The notes under the pieces were generated by a model, which ran no database searches, was not told the origin of the DNA, and was given only the letters and a program-made list of their open reading frames with translations. Both the position numbers and the translations under genes were made by a program. From contig VCJN01000206.1 in NCBI GenBank assembly GCA_006384855.1, forward strand, positions 62,001-126,000: a DNA stretch of 64,000 bases, in the 5' to 3' direction. The stretch is from Tetraselmis striata (Eukaryota; Chlorophyta; Chlorodendrophyceae; Chlorodendrales; Chlorodendraceae). Of this stretch, positions 23,085 through 34,800 are shown in pieces (the stretch's first letter is position 1; every line of letters starts with the position of its first letter).

Positions 23085-25419
23085 GTTCGCGCCTGATCGA
23101 CCCAGCCGCACACTCGCTTGAAAGACACACGCAGCGGGTGGTGAGTTTCGGAGAAGTTAAGTGGTTTGGAACGGACTCGTGAGGTGCGTGATGACTTGGT
23201 GAGGTGACTAGCAGACGTCGATGCTTCTACTGCAGCACACGCGCCGACGTATCTCCGTCGATCTCCGTCAGTTATCTGCTACGTTGTTTTCGTTGACAAA
23301 GGTGTAGTAACAAAGGTGTTGTTTGCGAACGAATAATTGATGGTGATGATTATGACGTCGCGGACGATCCCGTGGTGAAAACAGTATTAATATAGTCACT
23401 AATTCGTTATAATTGGTGCTGATGTTCCTATTTGTGATCTCTAGTGTTCTAATGCACGGACCAGCTGCAAGAGGCGATCCGGAAATCACCGGAAAAGGCA
23501 ATAGGAAACGCCCACCTCTGTGATATCGTCTACCACATCGTCTCCCTCCAGCGGCCATCATATTAGTCGCTATGCATACGCCGGCCGCGCCCCGGAGCAA
23601 TATAAGGATATTAAGCGACTCTATATACATTTCCACAAAAGTCTCACTCTTCTGGAATCACACAACACGCGGGATTAATTCATTGTTACGCGGGTATGCG
23701 GCAATATAATTGGATGCCATTCAACCAACTGCAGGTACACTCAATAGCCACTGGCGGCATCGTCTTAAATCGGCAATTTCGGTTATTGTGGCTCGGATAA
23801 GCGTGTGATAAAGTGGTAAAACAGCTGCAACAATTGAAAGTCCCATTTTTATCGCTGAAAGCGGATTCGGGCCACGTGAATGACGGTTTTTGGCTAGTAT
23901 ATGTGCGATTTCTTCCAAATTCGCCGACATAGTGGTGTCATGCGACCACTCTGTGTTCTTAATATAGTACAAATGTGCTTCTACGCGAAAGGGTACATGA
24001 ATCTGAACGCAGCCGTTTTGGAAAAGATTGCCACAATCGCAGTTTTGGGAGGTGTGTCAAGAGGCATATCTTTGCGAAACGATGTCGGATTGAGGCGTAC
24101 GAGGTCGCGCTGGAAAACGCATGGCAAAAACGCTTCAAAACAGGTCCGAGGAACTAACATTTTCCGGATTTTTGCGCTCAGAATTGTCATTTGCTAACGC
24201 TGAAGAGGTCTGCAAGACCCAAGACATGTTTTCAAATTTTGGAGCCCAATGTTAGGCCCCATAACGGCCACCTAGGTGCAACCTATATTGCCTCAGACTC
24301 GATCCCACTATAGGTCTCAAGTAAACAAACATCTCTGCATTATGGCGTTTCCCCAAATTAGCAGACATTTTTTGGCTCGCAATGCATGGAAATATCTGCG
24401 ATTTCGCAGTAATCGGTGCTGTGGCACAATGCCTATCTTTCCTCCCACACCTCTCGCGCTGCGTCGTGGCAGTAGTGCAAGGGAAAGACTTTGATATGGG
24501 CTATTCACATGGTGAAGCTCGGGATGCATAGCGCGTCGCGTGTTATGATACCAATGGACTGCAATTTTAAGGCCCTTTCGATCACTGACAAGATTATAGG
24601 GGTAATGGCGCGTGCACGGCTAACATACCACGTCCTCACCCAAAGGGCACGACAGTTCCACATTTTATTCATTTACGATCATATTACCCGTGCGTGAAAA
24701 GCTTGAGGGGATGCGCACCCCCATGAAGCTGAAACGCACGAAATCGCATTGTGCAATTTTCTGCTGAAAAGTGGCATTTTTCCAGTGTGAGCGGATAAGG
24801 AGCACTCCAGAAAATGATCCATCAGCGCGACGTTTCAGAGGGTGCGCTGCAACAAAGGTCATGCAAGCTAAGCTTCGATATACGTAAAATATTATACGTG
24901 GTTTTGGCTACCGGCACATGTCAGTGTGCAGCGACGCGCCAACACGCACAATTGTGTGGGGCCTAACTTTTGTGGAAAAGTATGTATACATGTAATGTTA
25001 TTGTAGTTTCCAGCTCGGCTGTAATGTTCGTGACCGACGACGCAGCAGCGCAGCGCAGATCGATGATGACGACTCGCCTCCTGCCGGTGGTGGCTCCCTG
25101 AGGTTCAGCCCTTACTGGAGGCATCTACAACCCCTGGCCTGTGCTACTATTCCCGATATCCCCATCACCTTCGTAACATCACCAGGGCCGCCCTCAGCCA
25201 CCTAAGTCACTGCTAACTTCAAAGTAGTCGCTATCGGCCGCGACAGCGGACGCTATCAGCTCACACAAATTTTTTTATCTCTTAAAATTTCTCGTGGCGC
25301 CGCGACGGCGGTTTTCTGCTCGGGGTCGCAGCTACTGAGCGACCTTACGAGCCACCGGCGGGCGCTGACGGCGGCTGCGGGTATTTCGAGGCTGGGGCAC
25401 TCCCGGGCCGCGGCGCGCG
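23085..25419. promoter_or_regulatory. Divergent intergenic region between PIG-N and RFT1 genes
   Basis: A 2.3-kb head-to-head spacer that must contain both promoters unless each lies inside its 5' UTR. No core promoter motif can be assigned. It is not clean: 23461-23515 (GCTGCAAGAGGCGATCCGGA) is repeated in diverged form near 54858, so repeats have entered it. Open frames at 23.9-24.2 kb show no known domain. Confidence 0.45.
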
Positions 25420-27299
25420 ATGGGGCGGCGGCAGGGCGGCGGCGAGGCGGCCCGGATGGGCGCCATCTGGGGAGGCGTCCGCGCGCTGCTGGTGTCGCAG
25501 CTCGCCAACCGGCTGCTCACCTTCGTGCTCAACCTCGCCGTCGCGCGGCTCCTCACGCCAGAGCAGTACGGTCTGCTGGCGGTTCAGGCAAGTTGCAGTG
25601 CGGGCCGCCCAACGAGAGAGGGAGAGGGCGGGGAGGGAGGGGAGGGGTGACCCCAATTGTAGCAGCGAGCTCTCAATATGTATCTTACCCCCGAGAATGA
25701 TCCGCTGATCCACGCCCTGGTGCTATACTTACCGATTGTACACAATCGAGCTCGCTTGGGCACTGACCCGGGGGGGGGGGGGGGGGGGTGAGGGGGGGCT
25801 GTGGGGGGGGGGGGGGGGGGGGGGGGGCTGTCGTGGCATCACATCGAGGTGTTGGGGGCCTCGCACCTGCACACACAATGTGCCACCATCAGCGCAAGTA
25901 CGGAGAGAGAGGCCGCAGTGTCCGCGCTCGCGCGAGAGAGAGACGGAGGGACAGAGAGAGACATAGAGAGAGGCCTGCTGGAATATCATAGCGCGGCAAG
26001 ACGGGCAGTAACTGTTGGGGATAAGGCTGCAGGGATCCACCGCAATGCCCCAGGTGGGTGTGTGTGTGTGTGGGGGGGTGTGTGGGGGGGGGGTGTAGTA
26101 GTTGCTGATAGGCACGAATGTCGGCCATATGTCCGACATCCAGGTAGGACTTGATCATGCACTCGCCTGCCGGTGCTCCATATACGTTCCGCATTGCGAT
26201 GGCAACATGGCGCAGTGTATTGATGCACTGGCATGTCGATTGCCGATCAAGGTGCCGGGAGTGAGAGGGGGGAGGAGGGATTTTATATGAGAGTGCCGCT
26301 GGCCGGACTCTGCCGTACGTACTGTAGCTAGTAGGCTAGAGAGCATCGCCATGCACCCGAGCAAGGCGGGCCTGCAGGGTGCTTGATTGGCAGACTCGGT
26401 ACGGTCATGTGATCGCCAGTTGACAGTGCGGTGGATCAGCTCCGCGCTGCCACGCGGCGATGGCGCCATGGCTCCACGGGTGGATGCCTTGCCACGTGGA
26501 TTGCCGGCCGGGGCGTTGATGCTCACCCCCCCTTCCCCCCCGCTGACATTGTGATGCCCCCCTCGCCCCTTCATGCACACCGCGCCGGCAGTTCCACCTG
26601 CTCAACACCACCATCCTCATGCTCAGCCGCGAGGGCTTCCGGCGCGGCTGCCTCGTGGGCGGCGGCACCCTGCGCGGCGGGGGAGAGGGCGAGGGGGGCG
26701 GGGGCAGCGAGGGCGCAGGTGGGGCGGCCGCCAGCACGCTGCGCGTAGCGTGCCTGGTGCTGCCGGTTGGGGCGGCCGTGACCGCTGCGGTGTGCGGCGC
26801 CGCGGTGCTGCTGGGCGACGGCAGCCGCGAGAGCGCCACGCTCATCGGCATCCAGGTGGGGGCGAGCCCTCCTGCGTGTCCCCCCTAGGGCTAGGTTAGG
26901 GCTTCACGGTTCTGGTGAGGTTTCGGTCTTTAGGGTCTACCGCCCTATCCCCGTGGCACGATGGGGAGGTTCTCACAAGTTTCGGGGTTTAGGGGCCAGC
27001 GCCGCCCTACGCGGTGAAGAGAAGAGGTTAGCGCTGTAATATTTGTGGACGCGTGTATGTCACGACAATCTGCTGTGTCTATTGCGCGTGCGGTTCTGCG
27101 CGGCATATGGTACAATTGTACATATACGGGCAGCACTTTAGCGTTGTCGCACCAGGGCTGCACGTTGACATAGTAATGGGGTGCCCTTTGCGCTCCCACC
27201 CTGCCAGCAATCACAGTGCCGGACTTGCGTGACGTGCATAGTGCCGTGATGGACGGCGTTGAAAGCGTATCGCCGTATACCATAGAAAGAGAGGGGGGG

Positions 27300-27330
<31 letters not shown>

Positions 27331-28786
27331 AGAGAGACCTCACATGGAGGTTTGAGGGGATCACAGCATCCCAGTTGGGTACACCCTAAAAGCCCTTTAT
27401 CATAGACAGATTTGTGACCCCGCACTGCTGCTGTCTCTGGGATCTCTCATGTTGTCGATGGAAATGCTGTCACGTATACGGCATCTGGAGATACACAGGT
27501 TTTCGATTATTCGATACCACGAGCACCCCATGCTACACGAGTGTGGTATGGGATGGTGCGGATGGAGGACGCTCTGCGCATACGGAAGACCTGCGCATAC
27601 AGTTTCAAATTCAAATTTCTTATAGCTTTGTTCCCGCTTAGTCTTCGATGCTAAACGGGCCAGCTGTCGTGCGGCCCGGCGGCACGAACCTGCACAGGGT
27701 CCACTAATGAACGCGCGTAGCGTGCAGCCCTCTGAAGGCCAGGTCGCGTATACATGTGATGTGGATGCGCAGTAGGGTACCGCTGAGGGCTCCAGCTGCT
27801 GACCCCACTGGGAGGCGGTGATCCCCTCTGACTACGCGCAGCTCCATGTATGCATCGTCTCCCCCCCCTCCCCGCCCCCCCCTCTCTCTCTCTCTCTAAC
27901 ACCCCGCTGGAGGGCTTGCGGGGTCCGACGCGGTGACAAGAGCACTGCGTATGAGACCTCGCCCGGCCGGCCAGAGGTCAATTGTAGACGAGACTGCAGC
28001 CGAACTATAGCGAATGTTCTCAAAGGTTACATGCCAGCTCAATCCAATGATTATGAGAAGCGTTGTTATCGGTGCGTTGGCACCCGCCGCTGTCTACCGT
28101 TATTTGGGGATTCGATGCTGCCCCGAAGCCACGCGCCGATCCATGCAGCGGCTCGGCAGGTCCAAGCTCGCTCTCCATGGCCCCGTCGGTGTTGTCCTAT
28201 GCACTGTCTGCTGCTGCCTCATGGGTTGCCCTCAGACAAACTGTGGCGCCGCGCCCTCCCTCCCGCTGCACACCCGACAGGGCCTGGCGGCGCTGGTGGA
28301 GCTGCTGGGCGAGCCGCTGTACATCCTGGCGCAGGGGCGGCTGCTCTTCCAGCTGCGCGTGCGCGTGGAGGGCGCCGCGCAGATCGCCAAGGCGGCCGCC
28401 ACAGTCGGCCTGCTCCTCAGCCTGGGCGGCCGCGCCGCCGCGCTGTCGCTCTGCCTCGCGCAGCTCGCCTATGCAGCCGCCGTGACGGGCGGCTACGCGC
28501 TGGCGCTGCGCGCGGAGCTGCCGGCCGTGATGGCCGCGGCGCTCGGGGCACCGGGGACCGCCTTTGCGCCCGCGCCCGCCACGGTGGAGCTCCTGCGTCT
28601 GTGCGGCGAGTTCAGCCTGCAGGCGGCAGAGAAGCTGCTGCTGGCGGAGGGCTCCAAGATGGTGCTGGCCAGCGTGGAGAGCAGCTACAACCAGGCATGC
28701 GCCCGTCCCTCCTCCCCCCACAAGAGCCCGCCCCCCCCCCCCCCCCCCCCCCCCCTTCCCCCGCCTTCCAATCCCCCCCCCCCCCC

Positions 28787-28829
<43 letters not shown>

Positions 28830-31800
28830 GGTGTCAAATCTCATTGCCACTCATCACAGCCCTCACCGAATATATGTGCATAACTTAATGGTGGGGCTCC
28901 CTCGATATTGCCGACGAGACACTAAAGGGTTGAAGAGTTTTTGAAACCCGTACCCATCAAACCCTGAAATCTAGTAACCCGTGAAACCCCTAAAACCCTA
29001 AAACCCGACACCATGCCGACGTGCTTGCTGATCTGTCCGCCTACTAATCGTTTGCACGAAGCACCGTCAACACATTTCTCTGCAGCCAAGCGCGCCTTTG
29101 GGGAGAGGCAGTATCCTGGTGGCCGTTTGCTTTGATGCTAGAGTTTGCATTGCTTTTTTAAAGGGGGGTTGGGGGTTGCCCTAGTGTATGCAAGGCTCAT
29201 TTGATGTGGTTTTGGAGCGAATTTTGCTCCAAAACCATCCATCGCGACGTTTAGTTTCGCTTCACCCGTACACACTTGGAGAGGCGCATTATCATGACTG
29301 TTTTTCGACCCCCCCCCCTCCCCCCTCGAAAAAGTGAGAACCAAGAAAATCCGAAATAAATCAGAATACCCGAGGCATACCAAACAGAATAATTGACGCA
29401 AATCTGGCAAACATGTCATTGTTTTTGTGATCCGACTTTCGCTTCTACCCGTATACATATTTGGACGGCGCATCATGTATCACCTTCCGGACTCCCTCCC
29501 CTACAACAAGGAGAGTGAGAACTTTGAAAATCCAGAATATGTAAGAACCTGCAACGAATACCGCACGGAATAAGCGAAGCAAAATGGCAGTACAGTTTAC
29601 ATTATTTCAGGGACCCTACTTGAACCCATTTGAATAACGTTACGGGTGCTCTCGCCCCCAATTACGTGCTCGCCACATGATGGGCTATCTCAAGTGATTT
29701 TGGAGCAATATATGCTCCGTAACCACAGGATGTAATGCTGTGATGCAGTAATGATGCCCTTCAGCGACATGCACCTTCTGCATAGTAATGGAATTTCTCC
29801 CTGTCTCCCTGTCTCGCTGTCTGCTCCGAAACCATCCATGACGATGTATGTTTTCATTTCACCCGTACACACACTTGGATAGGCGCATTTGTATGACTGT
29901 TTTAGACCCCCAAAAAGCGAGAATGAGGAATACCCAAAATACATCAGAATTCCCAAGGAATGCCAACAGAATACTTGACGAAAAAGGCCAAAACAGTTGC
30001 TTGTTTTGGGGACGAGCTGACTTCAACTCAATGGAGGAACGGTATGTATGGGTGCTCTTCCCCCCAGGGTATGTGCTGGTCCATGATGTGCTATCTCATG
30101 TGATTTTGGAGCGATGTATGCACCGAAACCATAGGGCTTACAGTTGTACTGCAGTGATGATGCCTTTCGGCAACATGCGCCGTCTGTGATGTGGAATTTC
30201 TCCATGTCTCATTCTCGCTCTCCTCCGAAACCATCCATGACGATGTATATTCTCGCTTCACCCGTGCACACTCTTGGATAGGCGCATCATTATGATTTTT
30301 TGACCCCCCTGAAAGTGACAAGACTAAGAATATCCGAAATACATCAGAATTCGTAAGGAATAGCAAGCAGAATACTTGACACAAAAGGCCGAAACAGTTC
30401 CTTATTTTTGGGACCTGACTGAAACCCAATGGAATATTAGGCGTTTTCGCTGTTCATTACAGGTGCTCTCGCTCCCGGGGTATGTGCTGGTAACATTATG
30501 GGCATTCTCCTGTGATTATGGAGCGACATATATGCTCCAAAACCATAGGTCTTAATGCTGTTTTGGTATTATGATGCCCTGTAGCAACATGCACCGTCTA
30601 TAATGGCATTTTTGTCCCCCCCCTCTCTCTCTGTCTGTCTATCTCTGCTCCGAAACCATCCATGACGATGTATATTCTCACTTCACCCGTACACACACTT
30701 GGATAGGCGCATCATTGTGACGGTTTTGAACCCCCCCAAAGTGACAAGAACTAAGAGCATCCGAAATATATTTGAATTTCGAAGGAATCCCAAACAGACT
30801 ACTTTACGTAAAAGCGCAAAATAGTTCCTTGTTTTTTCGGACGACCTGACTTGAGCCCAGTTGAGTATCGGTTTGGGTATTCTTGCCCCCGTATGCGCTG
30901 GTCACATGATGGGGTATCTCATGCGATTTTGGAGCGAAACATGCTCCGAAACCACATGACTTAATGCTGTTTTGCACTAATGATGCCCTTAAGCGACATG
31001 CACTTTCTGTAAGCTGGAACTTCTCCTGTCTCTTTCCCTCTGCTCCGAAACCATCCATGACAATGTATATTCTCGCTTCACCCGTACACACACTTGGATA
31101 CACGCATCATTGTGACGGTTTTTTACCCCCCAAAATATCCAAAATACATCAAAATTCCCAAGGAATACCAAACAGAATACTTTACGCGAAAGGGCAAAAC
31201 ACCTCGGTTTTTTGGGACCTGACTTGAGCCCAGTTCAGTATCGGTTCGGGTGCTTTCGCCCCCCGGGTTACGTGCTGGTCACATGATGGGCTATCTCATG
31301 TGATTTTGGAGCGATATATGCTCCGAAACCAAGGGACTGAATGCTGCACTGCAGTTATGAATTTAAAATGCCATGTGGCGACATGCACCGTCTGTAGTAA
31401 AATTGAACTTCTACCTGTCTCTTTCTCGCTCTGCTCCGAAACCAGGGAGAGAAACCATGTATACTCTCACTCCACCCGCACACACACTTGGATAGGCGCA
31501 TTATCATGATTTTTTTGACCCCCCAAAAGTGACGAGAACTAAGAATACCCGAAATACATCAGAATTCATAGGGAATACCAAACAGAATACTTGTTGCGAA
31601 AGGGCGAAACAGTTTTTGGGACCTGGCTTGAGCCCAGTTGAGTATCATTACCAGCGTGCGCTCGCCCCCCGGGTATGTGCTGGTCTCAGAGGCCGCCGTA
31701 CGTGGGCGGCGGTGGGTGGCGCACTGTGACACCTCTTTGCGCCGTCGCTGCCGCAGGGGGTGTACGGCATGGTGAGCAACCTGGGCTCGCTGGTGGTGCG

Positions 31801-34800
31801 GCTGCTGTTCCAGCCCTTCGAGGAGGGCGCCTTCACGGCCTTCGTCGTAGGCGCGCAGGACGTCACGGCGGCCAAGGACAGGGACAACGACAACAAGGAG
31901 GGCGAGGGTGGCAGTGAAGCTGCCGCCGCCGCCAAGCCGCTGGCCGGCATCCTGCAGGGGATGCTCAAGGCGGCCGCGCTGGCGGGGGGCGTCATCGCCG
32001 CCTTTGGCCCCGCCTACTCGTACACTGCGCTGCGCCTCGTGTACGGCAGGAGGTGGCTTGCCCCCCCCCCCCCCCCCCACTTCCTCTTTGGCCCTCACCC
32101 CTGCAGGTCCCCACCTTTGCGTTCCTGGGCAAGTGTCGGCGTTCATTGGAAGCTCAGACAGCTGGGGGCGCATGAGTACAGGGTGCCGACGCTGGTATAC
32201 GCACACTGCGGATACAAACCCGCCCGGCCTGCCAAAAGTCGAATGTAGACGAAAGTATATGCGAACCATAGTAGCAAATGTTCCGATAGGTTGCATGTGG
32301 GCCCAATGTGAGTCTTATGATAAGCAAAAATACGGGTTCATATTTATTATGGATGCGTCGGCACCCGTCCACCCCCTTCCCAAACAACAACAACAAGTAA
32401 ACTCTCGTTGCCCTTGCAAAGCAGCGCCACCGCATTTCCTCTGCTCCTCCCTGCCCTGCGCCCCCCCTCTCCCCCTGCTTGGAAAACCCCCCTCCCCAGC
32501 AAGACCAGCGGCGCCATGCTCGCGCAGTCCCCCACGGGATGTGCCGTACCTCCACGCCGGCGGTGACCCAGCCACTCGCTGACCTCCGGGGGGGCCACGC
32601 GCAGGTGGTCCGACACCGAGACCGCGCCCGCCCTGGGGCTGTACTCCCTCTACGTCGCCCTGCTCGCGGTCAACGGCATCAGCGAGGCCTTCACGCACGC
32701 GGCGGCCGACAAGCGGCAGGTGCGCCGGCGGGAGTCCTGATAAAGAGTCCAGGAATGAAGCCGCGGTCGCTGTGCTGTTGTTTGATGTGCGCACGCGCGG
32801 CCATCACGCACATTCTGACAACATCGGGTCCTCAGTGGTGGTGGTGGTGGGTGGGGGGGGGGGGGGGGGGAGCGCTCAATCCTACACCGACCTTGCGTGC
32901 AGCGATAGTGTCCAAACAATGTGTTTCTTGGGTGGTTCACACTATCATTACATGCTATCTGCGAGACTGTGATGCGAGGAATCCGGGCCGGATGTCATCG
33001 ACAGGTACGGCGCCCCCTATGACCTATGTATGCGGCGAACTGCAGTGTTTAAATTTTAGCTTGAAATCTGTCACAACTTTGTTCCCTGGCGATCCCGGCC
33101 GGTTATCTTACGGTCCGACTACATCGACCCGCATAGGGTCGGCCGTAGCCCGTAGCATGCAGGCCTCTCAAGGCCAATCTGAACGGCAGTACTTGTACCG
33201 TTGACCGTATTATTTGGCGCGCGCACAGCCGGTACCCCGTCCGGCAACATTACCAGGGGGGGGGGGGGGGGGGGGAGTTCCACATAGCAATTTGTAGTAC
33301 GTTAACAGACTCTAGCAGTTGGTCCGCCGCCCACGCCGCCCCCTGCCCTCTGCCTGAAAGCAATACAAGAGATCCGCATGTCCTATATCTGCGGGCAGCC
33401 GCATATATCCGGTACATGAGCGGCCGCGTATCGATCATAGGCAGCCGAGTATGGGCGCGAGTACAGCAAACACTGCCGGCTTAGCCAATCCGGCACCCAA
33501 CAGCGTAGCGCGGCAGGCGCAGAGAGGGCACATCCCGCGAGCCCTCCTCGCGTCCGGCACATCATGACACGTCGTTACCCATAAACAATTGGTAGTATAT
33601 CACGGGCTTCCGGTGTTATCATCCGACGACGTCCTGGGGGGTGGAGCATATTAACTTAACAGTCTATTAGGATGGAAGTTCGACAATTACAAATGAAAAA
33701 CAAAAGAATAGAAACTGCGTTGATAGTTTGGTTTTCTTGAAAGAAAAGTGACGGATATTGTTGCCCATATATTGAGGAAAAGGTAACGCGCATATTTGGA
33801 AATTAGATAGTGAAACAAGAATGCGGACCGGTGCAGCCACGACGATAAGATAACGTGAATCATACTGATGGCAACGATCACGAGTTGCATAGGAATATGC
33901 GGACGATATTTCCGTGCTAGGTAATCATTGTACGGCATAACGAAACACGCACAAGATGCGTGCGTATACTGGTAAGGATTACATACCTTGTTTGGTATAT
34001 AAGGATTGTGTGGTAAGGCGACTCAGCGGGAATAAACTGGTGAGAATTTCAAATTCCAAATGTATTGTAAGGATATACAAAGGCCGTGTGGTGACCACTC
34101 GCACTTTACTTGGAGGAATACGTAATACTTACTGCGTCTTAACAGTCTGTTTCGATGGATCTTCAGCGATCATATTAAGGGAACCTAGTACTAGCAGAAT
34201 AGAACCGAATGATATAAACGGCTACAAGGGTAGCAACACATGGCCAGGCACCGCCGCCGTTTGAAAGTTTGTGCCACCTATGCGCTAGTATGCCGTTTGT
34301 TTTGTGGGTGCGCCTGACCATCGCCTGCAATTCCTCGACGTTTGAAATGTATTACAAACATGTTCCCGAGCGCGCCAGGTCAGCTGTCTCACGACCCGAC
34401 GACGTGACCCCGCACAGGGTCGGCTTTGCCCGTAGGATGCAGTCCTCCGAAGCCCAGGAATACCTGTAATCCCTGATGCTGTGAATCCACCGAGTGCCGC
34501 TCTGACTCCCTCTCGATCGATCACTACATGCAATCGTCACGCCACCGCCAGTTTTCGCGTGGACATACAACGGGATCCGTAATTATCGGACCGGTTACGG
34601 TTAGGACGGAGCCGTCGGCAGCGCACGGCGGGCCGCACCTGCATCGCAGCGTATACTGTCGCGCCGATGCTCGCGTCGCGGGTGCCGCCCTATCGATCGA
34701 CCGCCCGACCCCGATCCCGCCCGGTCAACCGTCGACGCACTTGCCCCACGATCCGCACACGGTGAGAGGGTGTCCTCGAACCGTGGATCGTGGGGCAAGT

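Noticed and set aside
22188..23111. Single 307-codon minus frame
   Set aside because: Reads through PIG-N exons 1 and 2 and their poly-C introns; family alignment requires splicing, and the intron translation is Pro- and Arg-rich nonsense.
25788..26154. Glycine-rich plus-strand frames
   Set aside because: Produced by poly-G tracts inside RFT1 intron 1; no domain and no conservation.
30804..31103. Antisense ORFs in the tandem units (CTGEARIYIVMDGFGAE)
   Set aside because: They recur only because the satellite unit recurs; frames break differently in each unit.
29205..31660. CRISPR-like array
   Set aside because: Units are ~400 bases with no short identical repeats or unique spacers, in a eukaryotic intron.
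32605..32752. RFT1 exon 5 running on to the stop near 32740
   Set aside because: The family match ends at the GTGCGC donor (32720), and later exons 6-8 continue the RFT1 alignment in frame.
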